From Haloarcula sp. DT43 (lineage in GTDB: Archaea > Halobacteriota > Halobacteria > Halobacteriales > Haloarculaceae): 64,000 nucleotides of DNA. The stretch is taken from assembly GCF_037078405.1 (NCBI RefSeq), contig NZ_JAYMGZ010000001.1:1282656-1346655 (forward strand), given 5' to 3'. A program made the translations under genes and the position numbers. The notes under the pieces are model-generated. The model ran no database searches. It saw nothing but the letters and a program-made list of their open reading frames with translations, and was not told where the DNA came from. Numbering within the stretch: the first letter of the stretch is position 1; each line of letters opens with the position of its first letter. Of this stretch, positions 1-7,411 are shown one piece after another.

Positions 1-639
1 GGCGAGGTCGCGGGCGGACTGCTTGATGTCGACGGCGACGAGGTCCGCCGCACACATCGCGTCGAGACACTGGAGGCCGATGTGGCCGAGGCCGCCGACG
101 CCGATGACGACGGCGGTGTCACCCGGATTGAGGCCGTCGACGGCCTTCTTCGCCGCGTGGTAGGCCGTGATGCCGGCGTCGGCGTGGGGCGCGATGTCGA
201 CCGGGTCGACGCCCTCCGGGAGCGGGATGACCGACCGGTCGCTGGTCAGCAACTGGTCGGCGAAGCCGCCGTCGGTCGTCAGGCCGTTGAACGCGTCGTT
301 TTCGCAGTACATCGTCTCGCCCTGGCGACACGGCCGGCAGGTGCCACAGGTCTGGACCGGATGACAGATGACCTGGTCGCCCTCGGAGACGATGTCGACG
401 TCCTCGCCCGTCTCGACGACCGTCCCGGCGTTCTCGTGACCGAGCGTCATCGGGAGCTCCTGTGGGACGTACTCCTCCCACATCCCCTCGATGATGTGGT
501 TGTCGGTCTGGCACCACCCCGCCCCTTCGACCTCGACGACGACGTCGTCCCCGGCTGTGACCTGTGGCGCGTCCACCTCGTCTATCGAGAGCCCGTTCGA
601 CATGTCGTGTGTGTACTCGTGGAGTCTGGCTGCGCGCAT
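1..639 (-). CDS. adh: Zinc-dependent alcohol dehydrogenase, partial at the window edge
   Basis: N-terminal 213 residues of a medium-chain, zinc-containing NAD(P)-dependent alcohol dehydrogenase; the C-terminus lies outside the window. Visible catalytic-zinc ligands are Cys43 (GWCQTDNH) and His68-Glu69 (LGHEN). The structural-zinc lobe is Cys98, Cys101, Cys104 and Cys112 (TCGTCRPCRQGETMYC). The start of the Rossmann fold is GVGGLG. The ATG at 637-639 gives the usual family N-terminus. It would oxidise an alcohol or reduce an aldehyde in the cytoplasm; the substrate cannot be read from the sequence. Confidence 0.93.
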   Translation of the reverse strand, partial: MRAARLHEYTHDMSNGLSIDEVDAPQVTAGDDVVVEVEGAGWCQTDNHIIEGMWEEYVPQELPMTLGHENAGTVVETGEDVDIVSEGDQVICHPVQTCGTCRPCRQGETMYCENDAFNGLTTDGGFADQLLTSDRSVIPLPEGVDPVDIAPHADAGITAYHAAKKAVDGLNPGDTAVVIGVGGLGHIGLQCLDAMCAADLVAVDIKQSARDLA

Positions 640-753
640 CGTCCTGTGTCCGGGCGAGACGGCAATAAACGTACAGTATAAGATATCGAATAGATCCGCG
701 ACCGTGTCGGCGACGGCCGCTCACTCCGGGAGCGGGCACCGCATCGCGTGGGC

Positions 754-1389
754 TCAGTCCCGGCGGGCCAGCAGTGCGGCCCCCAGTAGCGCCACGACGG
801 CGACGGGAATCCCCATGCCGGGTCCGAAGGCCGAGGACGGCGCGGGGCTGGTCGCGCGGACCGGTTCCTCGACCGGTTCGTCGGCCGCGTACTCCCAGAC
901 GGCGGTGTCGTTCCGGACGAGGTCGGCGTTCGAGGACGTGATGTCGGCGGGCATCGTCAGCCGGTACTCGACCGCGACGCCGTCCCCGAAGGCCACGTCG
1001 GTGTTCTCGCTCGCCGTGCGGAACGTCCGGTCCACGTAAGTGACGTTGCCGCCGCTGACGGTGGTCGACACGTCGCTGTCCGGGCCGGGCGTCCAGTTCG
1101 TGAACGTCATCGAGAGCGTGACGTTCTCGCCGTCCAGTTCCTGTTCGTAGGTGTAGTCGTCCATCCGGCTGACGTTCACGTCGGCCAGGAGATACCCCTC
1201 GACCGAGTCGTAGCCCTCCTGTCCGGCCCGGCTCTGGAGGCCGTCGTACACCGACGGGGACATCTCCAGGGTCAGGTCGTACTCCGAGACGGTGCCGTCG
1301 GCGGCCACCGTCGAGTCGACTGACGCGGTTACACAACCCGAGAGGACGACGAGGGCGGCGAGACCGAGCGCGGGGACTGCTCTGTGCAT
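754..1389 (-). CDS. Predicted lipoprotein with C-terminal membrane anchor
   Basis: A 211-residue protein with a hydrophobic N-terminus ending in a lipobox (VVLSGC), so it is probably exported and lipid-anchored at that Cys. A second hydrophobic segment near the C-terminus is followed by RRD. The middle is rich in Thr, Val and Asp and looks like an extracellular beta domain. The start is taken at the ATG at 1387-1389; a GTG two codons upstream is the alternative. I do not recognise a family with a known function. Confidence 0.8.
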   Translation of the reverse strand: MHRAVPALGLAALVVLSGCVTASVDSTVAADGTVSEYDLTLEMSPSVYDGLQSRAGQEGYDSVEGYLLADVNVSRMDDYTYEQELDGENVTLSMTFTNWTPGPDSDVSTTVSGGNVTYVDRTFRTASENTDVAFGDGVAVEYRLTMPADITSSNADLVRNDTAVWEYAADEPVEEPVRATSPAPSSAFGPGMGIPVAVVALLGAALLARRD

Positions 1390-1432
1390 AACCACACGAA
1401 CCGTATCGGGCGGAATAAGCCTTGTTAACCGC

Positions 1433-1675
1433 TCAGTGTGTCAGGACCAGGAGTTGGTCGTCGGTCCGGACCAGACAGAACGGCGAGCCGGGGTTTCCGA
1501 AGGTGTTCGTCCGCTTCTCGCTGATAAAGAGCGTCTCGAAGGCGTCCCCGCAGGCCGGGCAGGCGAACCCCGTCCTGTTCGCCAGCGTCATCGTCCCGCG
1601 GTCGTCTTTCAGCAGTTTGAGCCCGTGGCGGTAGTCGTGTACGTCGAAGCTCCCGCTGACGTCTAGCTGTTCCAT
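1433..1675 (-). CDS. Small conserved haloarchaeal protein with CPAC motif
   Basis: An 80-residue soluble protein with one CxxC knuckle (ACPACGDAF) and a later lone Cys (FCLVRTDD). It begins MEQLDVSGSFDVHDYRHGLK. The single knuckle could bind metal as a dimer or be redox-active. It stands alone between the lipoprotein and coxC. Function unknown. Confidence 0.75.
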   Translation of the reverse strand: MEQLDVSGSFDVHDYRHGLKLLKDDRGTMTLANRTGFACPACGDAFETLFISEKRTNTFGNPGSPFCLVRTDDQLLVLTH

Positions 1676-1717
1676 AGGTGTGACACGAGCGCCGGCCGTC
1701 TAAAACGCGTCGGCGGC

Positions 1718-2581
1718 TCAGACGAGGTTCGCGCCCATGTACAGGACGACGACGAGGAAAATCCAGACGACGTCGACGAAGTGCCAGTACATCGAGGCCG
1801 TCGAGACGGACGTGTGTCGCTCGGCGGAGTACTGCCCGTAGTACGCGCGGACGAAGACGATACCCAGCAGCACGGCCCCCATGCTGACGTGCAGGCCGTG
1901 GAGCCCGGTCAGCCCGTAGAACGCGGAGCCGTAGATGCCGCCGGTGACGGTAAAGCCCTCGTGGACGATGAACTCGTAGTACTCGTAGACCTGCCCGCCG
2001 ATGAAGACGACGCCGAGCAGCAGCGTCGCGCCGAGCAGTTTCAGGAACCGGTCGCGGTTCCCGTTCCGGAGCGCGAGGTGGCTGAAGTGAAGCGTCACCG
2101 AGCTAGCGACCAGGAGCAGCGTGTTGATGATGACGAGCGAGCCGAACACTTCGGGCACGGCCGCCTGCGTCCAGACCTCGCCGCCGCGGACGATGAAGTA
2201 GTAGACGAAACCGGCCCCGAAGGTGGCGATTTCGGTCCCGAGGAACAACAGCATCGCGAACTTCAGCGTCTTGTCGGAGTGGTAGTCGGTGCCCCGGTCC
2301 CAGAAGTCGGAGACGAAGGCGTGGTACAGCCAGCCGTAGAGGCCGACGAGGAAGATGCCGACGCTGCCGGCCGTCGCGCCCGCCGCGACCGTCTGGCCGA
2401 CCAGCGCGTTCTCGCCCATCGAGAGCACGAACAGGGCCGCGCTGACGTAGATGCCCGAACCACCGATTGCCGTCACGAAGGGCCACCAGCTGGCCTCGCC
2501 GAACCCGTGGGGCCAGTCCTCCGTCGCCGGGAGGTGGTGCTCCCCGTGGCCGTCGTCCGCGTGTTCATCGGAGACACTCAT
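1718..2581 (-). CDS. coxC: Heme-copper (cytochrome c) oxidase subunit III
   Basis: A 287-residue polytopic protein with about seven membrane segments. It carries the family signatures: the GTEIATFGAGF region, the NTLLLVASSVTLHFSHLAL helix, and near the C-terminus GLHGLHVSMGAVLLG and WHFVDVVWIFLVVVLY. Subunit III stabilises subunits I/II of the proton-pumping terminal oxidase in the cell membrane. The His-rich acidic N-terminus (DEHADDGHGEHH) is typical of halophiles. No other cox subunit is adjacent here. A divergent membrane protein starts about 120 bp away. Confidence 0.95.
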   Translation of the reverse strand: MSVSDEHADDGHGEHHLPATEDWPHGFGEASWWPFVTAIGGSGIYVSAALFVLSMGENALVGQTVAAGATAGSVGIFLVGLYGWLYHAFVSDFWDRGTDYHSDKTLKFAMLLFLGTEIATFGAGFVYYFIVRGGEVWTQAAVPEVFGSLVIINTLLLVASSVTLHFSHLALRNGNRDRFLKLLGATLLLGVVFIGGQVYEYYEFIVHEGFTVTGGIYGSAFYGLTGLHGLHVSMGAVLLGIVFVRAYYGQYSAERHTSVSTASMYWHFVDVVWIFLVVVLYMGANLV

Positions 2582-2704
2582 ACTAGGCCCCTTACGAACG
2601 GAATACTAAAAGCCCATCCAATTCACTGCGGGCTGGCACTCGCCATAGCCGGGTGCCGGCGGCATCCCGGAAGCTACACGGGGCCGAAGACCCAACCACC
2701 GACG

Positions 2705-4084
2705 ATGACACTCCGGAGGCGTCGCGCGGTCGCGCTGGTGGTGTGCGGGCTGGGATGGCTGGCCGCGACGGGGACGGCCAGCGCCCACGGCGGCAGCCTC
2801 GCCAGCGGCGGCCGGGAACCGCTGACGATACCGACGTGGCTGTTCCTGAGCACTGGCGGCGCGGCCGTCGGCGCGTCGTTCCTGCTGGCCTCGTTCGTCA
2901 CCGACCGGGCGTTCATCGAGCGCATCCACGGGTGGGGGAGGCCGCTGTCGGGGGATTTCGAGCGCGTTTTGGGACTCGGCGGCCGGCTGGTCGGTCTTGT
3001 CGGACTCGTGGCGGTGCTCGTGGTCGGCTTCCTCGGCCCGACGAACGCCCGGACGAACCTGGCGATACTGCTCGTCTGGGCCGGCTGGTGGGCCGGGCTG
3101 GCGATGACGACGTATCTCGTGGGCAACGCCTGGGCGACGCTCAACCCCCTGAAGACGCTCGCCGAACTCCTGCCGACGCTCGACCGCACGTACCCCGACC
3201 GCGTCGGGTCCTGGCCCGCCGTCGGCGGCCTGCTCGTGCTGGTGTGGGTCGAGGTCGTCAGCCCGCTCGCTGACCAGCCGCGACTGCTCGCGTCGGTCGT
3301 CGCCGGCTACTCGGCGGTGACGCTCGCGGGCGCGTTCGTGTTCGGCCCCGACGACTGGTTCGCCCGCGCCGACCCGGTCGAGCGGGTGTTTCGCTACTAC
3401 GGTCGGTTCGCGCCCATCGGCCGCGGCGAGGACGGACTCCGACTGCGGCTGCCCGGCATGGACCTCTCCTCGCGGCGGCTGGTCGACGGCCCCGACGAGG
3501 TGGCGTTCGTGGTCGCCCTGCTGTGGGTGACGACCTACGACGGCCTGGTCACGACGCCCGCCTGGCGGGACCTGACGACGCCGCTCGTCGAGACCGGCGT
3601 CCCGCCGCACCTCCTGTACCCGGTCGCGCTGGGCCTCGGCTTCGCCGGCTTCCTCGGCGTGTACCGCATCGCGGTCCGGCTCTCGCGGGACATCTCGGAC
3701 ACGTACCTGGCTCCGTCGACCCTCGCACAGCGGTTCGCGCCACCGCTGGTCGCCATCGCCGTCGGCTACCACTTCGCGCACTACCTCGGGTACTTCCTGG
3801 TGCTCGCGCCGTCGCTGGCCGTCGCGCTCGCCTCGCCGTTTGCCAGTCCGGCGACGGTGCCGACCGTCGAGCTACCGGGGTGGTTCGGCGGGGTCGCGCT
3901 CGCGTCGGTCATCGTCGGCCACCTAGTCGCTATCTGGGTGGCTCACGCCGCCGCGTACGACCTGTTTCCCGCGCGTCTGCAGGCGATTCGGTCCCAGTAC
4001 CCCTTCATCGCGGTCATGGTCTTCTACACGATGACGAGCCTCTGGGTCGTCTCCCAGCCGGAGGTAGCACTGCCACACCTATGA
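2705..4084 (+). CDS. Polytopic membrane protein paired with a zinc-finger membrane protein
   Basis: 459 residues with a cleavable-looking N-terminal signal (ending TASAHGG) and about ten further hydrophobic helices. Several His lie in or near helices (YHFAHYLGYF, IVGHLVAIWVAHAAAY), compatible with heme or metal coordination, but no known motif is complete. The ATG at 2705 is chosen because it begins the RRRR-hydrophobic signal. The stop overlaps the start of the next gene by 4 nt, so the two are translationally coupled. Position divergent from coxC suggests a role in respiratory-chain biogenesis; that is inference. Confidence 0.85.
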   Translation: MTLRRRRAVALVVCGLGWLAATGTASAHGGSLASGGREPLTIPTWLFLSTGGAAVGASFLLASFVTDRAFIERIHGWGRPLSGDFERVLGLGGRLVGLVGLVAVLVVGFLGPTNARTNLAILLVWAGWWAGLAMTTYLVGNAWATLNPLKTLAELLPTLDRTYPDRVGSWPAVGGLLVLVWVEVVSPLADQPRLLASVVAGYSAVTLAGAFVFGPDDWFARADPVERVFRYYGRFAPIGRGEDGLRLRLPGMDLSSRRLVDGPDEVAFVVALLWVTTYDGLVTTPAWRDLTTPLVETGVPPHLLYPVALGLGFAGFLGVYRIAVRLSRDISDTYLAPSTLAQRFAPPLVAIAVGYHFAHYLGYFLVLAPSLAVALASPFASPATVPTVELPGWFGGVALASVIVGHLVAIWVAHAAAYDLFPARLQAIRSQYPFIAVMVFYTMTSLWVVSQPEVALPHL

Positions 4085-4383
4085 GTGAGACCGTATCCAC
4101 GGACGACCGGACAGCATCGACCGACGACACCGAGACGTACGACGTGCCGGCCGACGCCGCGGCCTACGACTGCGCGTACTGCGGCCGGCCGTTCGCCCGC
4201 GAGTCCTGGCTCGCGCTCCACCGCGGGCTGGCCCACCCGAACGAACTCGACGACGCGGAGGTCGAGGCCTTCCGGGCGGCCCACGAGCGGGAGGAAGAGT
4301 CGCTCTCGACGTTCCGGCTCCAGGCGCTGGGCGCGCTCGTGCTCATCTACTTCGGCCTCCTCATGGTGTACGCGCTCGTGTAA
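4081..4383 (+). CDS. C2H2 zinc-finger protein with C-terminal membrane anchor
   Basis: 100 residues. An acidic N-terminus is followed by a single C2H2-type finger (C-x2-C-x12-H-x4-H, in CAYCGRPF then LHRGLAH, about residues 31-50) and one C-terminal membrane helix (ALGALVLIYFGLLMVYALV). It overlaps the upstream membrane protein by ATGA, so the two probably form a complex. A tail-anchored lone finger suggests protein or membrane-complex binding rather than classical DNA binding. Function unknown. Confidence 0.88.
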   Translation: MSETVSTDDRTASTDDTETYDVPADAAAYDCAYCGRPFARESWLALHRGLAHPNELDDAEVEAFRAAHEREEESLSTFRLQALGALVLIYFGLLMVYALV

Positions 4384-4454
4384 GCCACCTCGCGCTCGCG
4401 CCGTCCGGGCGGGAAGCGAAGCGTTGATGGGTCGGAGGCGACCAAACAGTGGGT

Positions 4455-4739
4455 ATGGACCTTCGCGTCATCGACAAATCCGACACGGAACTCTCTATCG
4501 AAATCGCCGGCGAGGACCACACGTTCATGAACGTCATCAAGGGGGCGCTGCTGGAGACCGACGGCGTCACGGCGGCGACCTACGACGTGAACCCGGAGCA
4601 GTCCGGGGGCCAGACGGACCCGGTGCTGACAATCAAGACCGAAGAGGGCGTCGACGCGCTCGAAGCGCTCGAAGACGGGACCGACGCCGTCATCGAAAAA
4701 GCCGACAGTTTCACCGACGCGTTCGAAGCCGCCGCGTAA
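4455..4739 (+). CDS. rpoL: DNA-directed RNA polymerase subunit L (Rpo11)
   Basis: 94 residues matching archaeal Rpo11, the small subunit that pairs with Rpo3 to form the polymerase assembly platform. The diagnostic stretch is [19 protein letters not shown]. The C-terminus is acidic. The ATG at 4455 gives the family N-terminus [20 protein letters not shown]; a GTG two codons earlier is less likely. Transcribed alone. Confidence 0.96.
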   Translation: MDLRVIDKSDTELSIEIAGEDHTFMNVIKGALLETDGVTAATYDVNPEQSGGQTDPVLTIKTEEGVDALEALEDGTDAVIEKADSFTDAFEAAA

Positions 4740-4741
4740 TT

Positions 4742-5590
4742 CTAGCAGAGCACGTACGTGACGAACACGCGCTCGTCCGGGCCGACGTGGATGTCGAGGC
4801 CGACCAGCCCGCCTTCGGCCGCGTAGATTCTGTTGCCCCGCTCGAAGTAGCTGTCGACAAGCGCGGTCGCCAGCGCCGTCTCGCTCTCGAACTGGTCGAG
4901 CGACTGTGGCGTCCTGTCGTAGGCCACCTCGTAGCTGACCACCACCGGCCGGTCACAGGGGAGCGGGAACCGGGTGACCCCCTCCCGCGTCGGCGGCTCC
5001 GCGTTGTCGTATCTCGCGTCGACACGGCCCTTGTTATAGTAGGCCGCGGCGTCGTCCAAGCTCCCGTTCCGCGCGACCGTCCCGCCGCCGACGCCCGACC
5101 GGCGGGCGTTGTACACGTCGAGATACCGCTGTTCGACGGCGGCCAGCGAGAGGGGCCCGACGGTGTCACCGCTCCCGGCCGGGGACGCTGTCTGTGGCGG
5201 CCCGGCGGGCGTGTCGGCGGCAAAGCCCGGCAGCGGCACGCCGGCGACGAGCCCGAGGAGAAGGACACCCAGGACCAGCGCCACCGCGACGTATCCGAGG
5301 ACGTACTTGGCTTCGAGCACGTCGAGCCAGCCGGTCTTTATGTCGTCGAGGGGGTCGTCCTCCGGGGGCCCCGTCCGCCGCTCGAAGTTGCTCCCGCCAC
5401 AGCGCTTGCACGGCGGTGAGTTCTTCTGGTGCTGGCGGCCACAGTCCAGGCAGACCCACCGGGGGCCGCCCTCGACGACCTCGTGGTTGACCTGCGTGAC
5501 CGCCTCCTCGAAGGTCCCGTGCCCGCAGTTGTCACAGGGTGGGTCGTTCTCCTCGTGTGGTTTGCCGCACCACTCGCACCGCCATTTCAT
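4742..5590 (-). CDS. Double zinc-ribbon membrane protein with degenerate CAP-like domain
   Basis: 282 residues starting at the ATG at 5588-5590 (MKWRCEWCGKPH). Two N-terminal zinc ribbons follow one another (CEWC...CDNC, then CLDC...CKRC), then one membrane helix (YVLGYVAVALVLGVLLLGLVAG). The extracytoplasmic C-terminal domain resembles CAP/SCP-PR1 proteins: VYNARRSG, SLDDAAAYYNKGRVD, and a terminal VGPDERVFVTYVLC. The classical CAP His/Glu set is not clearly complete. Ribbons inside and CAP-like domain outside would make it a transmembrane linker or sensor; the role is unknown. Confidence 0.82.
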   Translation of the reverse strand: MKWRCEWCGKPHEENDPPCDNCGHGTFEEAVTQVNHEVVEGGPRWVCLDCGRQHQKNSPPCKRCGGSNFERRTGPPEDDPLDDIKTGWLDVLEAKYVLGYVAVALVLGVLLLGLVAGVPLPGFAADTPAGPPQTASPAGSGDTVGPLSLAAVEQRYLDVYNARRSGVGGGTVARNGSLDDAAAYYNKGRVDARYDNAEPPTREGVTRFPLPCDRPVVVSYEVAYDRTPQSLDQFESETALATALVDSYFERGNRIYAAEGGLVGLDIHVGPDERVFVTYVLC

Positions 5591-5645
5591 TGTAGTAACT
5601 CGGCGACGCGGACACAAAGCCTGCCCGATGCCGGCCCCGCCACGG

Positions 5646-6053
5646 TCACAGCGCGACGGTCCGCGTGACGTCGGCGTCCACGTCGAAGTGTCGCCCGTCG
5701 CGGAACACGTCGTAGCCGTTCGCCAACAGCGAGAGCGAACCGACCGTCATCGTGAGAAACAGGACGAGTTCGGTTCCCGTCGCCGTTCCGGCGACTACCG
5801 CCGGGCCGTACGTCGCCGGCCAGGAGAGGGCGAACACCGCGTAGGAGACGCCGACGAAGTGCCGCCAGGTGACCGTCACCGGCCCGACCGACACGGCCGC
5901 GACGATGCCGGCGAGGAGGAGGCCGACGCCAGCGACCAGCATCCCGACGAGGACCGGATTCACGGCGAGCGCGCCGACGCCGAAGACGGCGAAAAACGCG
6001 CCGAGGAGAGCCAGGTCGAAGAGGCCGAGATAGCGGTAGGTAGACTGCTTCAC
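5646..6053 (-). CDS. Small four-helix membrane protein
   Basis: 135 residues, with four hydrophobic segments and a short soluble tail ending DVFRDGRHFDVDADVTRTVAL. The start is GTG (MKQSTYRYLGL). The sequence resembles uncharacterised haloarchaeal integral membrane proteins; no catalytic motif is visible. Confidence 0.75.
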   Translation of the reverse strand: MKQSTYRYLGLFDLALLGAFFAVFGVGALAVNPVLVGMLVAGVGLLLAGIVAAVSVGPVTVTWRHFVGVSYAVFALSWPATYGPAVVAGTATGTELVLFLTMTVGSLSLLANGYDVFRDGRHFDVDADVTRTVAL

Positions 6054-6107
6054 ACACGATACTCGATACGACCGCGGTTAAATCCTGTCGGCCACGAAGT
6101 GCCTCGG

Positions 6108-6146
6108 CTACAACCGGACCGGGATTCCCTTGCTGTCCAGATACTC
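6108..6146 (-). pseudogene. Displaced second copy of the hisF C-terminal codons
   Basis: Thirteen codons reading [12 protein letters not shown] plus stop, identical in protein sequence to the true end of hisF (6245-6283). The copies differ at Gly (GGA/GGG), Ile (ATC/ATT), Val (GTC/GTG) and the stop (TAG/TGA). All the differences are synonymous, so this is a diverged allele of the gene end and not a recent tandem copy. Confidence 0.85.
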
Positions 6147-6244
6147 GGCTTCCACCTTTTTGCCGCTCGGGAGGCCCACGACCTCCACTCGCGGCAAAAA
6201 CGTGGGTGAAAAAGCCGGTCCTCACTCCGTTCGGACCGTCCGTC
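6108..6244 (-). mobile_element. Gene-3'-end element downstream of hisF (copy 1)
   Basis: A 137-bp unit between the hisF stop and a second hisF tail. Read with hisF it runs: GACG directly after TGA; a 31-nt spacer able to fold (GGTCC...GGACC); the core TTTTTCACCCACGTTTTT at 6196-6213; a 34-nt hairpin-forming middle (GCCGC...GCGGC); AAAAAGGTGG at 6152-6161; and the duplicated tail. The arms CCACGTTTTTGCCGC and GCGGCAAAAAGGTGG pair over 15 positions with one mismatch. The same architecture follows gatA at 31479-31626. No ORF for a mobility enzyme fits inside. Confidence 0.6.
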
Positions 6245-7060
6245 TCACAACCGCACCGGAATCCCCTTGCTGTCCAGATACTCCTTCGTCTCCTCGATGG
6301 AGTACTCGCCGAAGTGGAAGATAGAGGCGGCGAGGCCGGCGTCCGCGCCGGCGTCGACGAACACCTCCTCCATGTCGGCGGGGCTGCCACAGCCCGAGGA
6401 GGCGATGACCGGCGTCGAGACGGTGTCACAGACGGCTTTCATCAGCGGGATGTCGTAGCCGTCCTTGGTCCCGTCGGCGTCGATGGAGTTGACGAACAGT
6501 TCGCCCGCGCCGCGTTCCTCTGCCTCGGTGGCCCACTCGACGACGTCGAGACCGGTTCCTTCGCGGCCGCCCTTGACGGTACACTCGAACCAGCAGGACT
6601 CGCCGTCGACCTCGGCGTAGTACTCGCCCTCGTCGTCGAAGCGGCGGCGGGCGTCGACGGAGATGACGATGCACTGGCTGCCGAAGGCGGCCGCGCCCTC
6701 GTCGATGAGTTCCGGTTCGGCGATGGCCCCGGAGTTGATCGACACCTTGTCCGCGCCGGCCCGCAGCGTCTCCTTGATGTCGTCGCGGGTGCGGATGCCA
6801 CCGCCGACGGTCAGCGGGATGAACACCTCGTCGGCGACGGCCGAGACCGTGTCGAGCATCGTCTCGCGGCCCTCCGCGGAGGCGGTGATGTCGAGGAAGA
6901 CGAACTCGTCGGCCCCGGACTCGTTGTAGGCCTTGGCCATCTCGACCGGGTCGCCGGTGTACTCCAGGTCCTCGAAGTTGACGCCGGTGTAGACGGCCGC
7001 GTCCCCGTTCTCGTCCACGTCCACGTCGATACAGGGGATGATTCGCTTCGTGAGAGTCAT
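6245..7060 (-). CDS. hisF: Imidazole glycerol phosphate synthase cyclase subunit
   Basis: 271 residues of the (beta/alpha)8 cyclase. With HisH it converts PRFAR plus ammonia to imidazole-glycerol phosphate and AICAR in histidine synthesis. The catalytic first Asp lies in IPCIDVD (residue 11) and the second in VISVDARR. Phosphate-binding glycines are in TVGGGIR and IASSGCG. The full protein ends [12 protein letters not shown]. Immediately downstream is a unit carrying a second, diverged copy of that end. Other his genes are not adjacent, as is common in haloarchaea. Confidence 0.97.
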   Translation of the reverse strand: MTLTKRIIPCIDVDVDENGDAAVYTGVNFEDLEYTGDPVEMAKAYNESGADEFVFLDITASAEGRETMLDTVSAVADEVFIPLTVGGGIRTRDDIKETLRAGADKVSINSGAIAEPELIDEGAAAFGSQCIVISVDARRRFDDEGEYYAEVDGESCWFECTVKGGREGTGLDVVEWATEAEERGAGELFVNSIDADGTKDGYDIPLMKAVCDTVSTPVIASSGCGSPADMEEVFVDAGADAGLAASIFHFGEYSIEETKEYLDSKGIPVRL

Positions 7061-7165
7061 CTGGTATCCGTGGGTTCGCCACAGGGCCGTTTGACGGTTT
7101 CGGCTGGCGCAAACCGTCGGCCACAATCCGACAGCTACACGTACGCCGCCCAAGAACCACCGCCC

Positions 7166-7357
7166 ATGGCAGACGACCACCACGAGGAGGACCGACCGGA
7201 CTACGACCCCGAACACGTCGAACTCCCCGCGCGAGAACCACCGCTTCGGTCGACGGCCCCGCAGAGCGGTTTCACGATGTCACAGGTCGGTACGGGGCTC
7301 GGCGTCCTGCTCGTCGGACTGGTGCTTACGTTCGGTATCGCGCTGGCGCTGGCCTGA
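7166..7357 (+). CDS. Small single-helix membrane protein
   Basis: 63 residues, with a strongly acidic/His-rich N-terminus (MADDHHEEDRPDYDPEHVE) and one C-terminal membrane helix (GTGLGVLLVGLVLTFGIALALA). Resembles the many small tail-anchored proteins of haloarchaea. Function unknown. Confidence 0.75.
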   Translation: MADDHHEEDRPDYDPEHVELPAREPPLRSTAPQSGFTMSQVGTGLGVLLVGLVLTFGIALALA

Positions 7358-7411
7358 ACGGCCCGTCTGAAAGCGTGTGTATAAGTTTCTCCGTGATAAT
7401 AGCCGAATATT

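Noticed and set aside
119..2486. Long open frames opposite or out of phase with the dehydrogenase, lipoprotein and coxC genes, several hundred codons each
   Set aside because: Arg/Gly/Pro-rich shadow translations produced by high GC and codon bias; the genes in the right frame have recognisable families.
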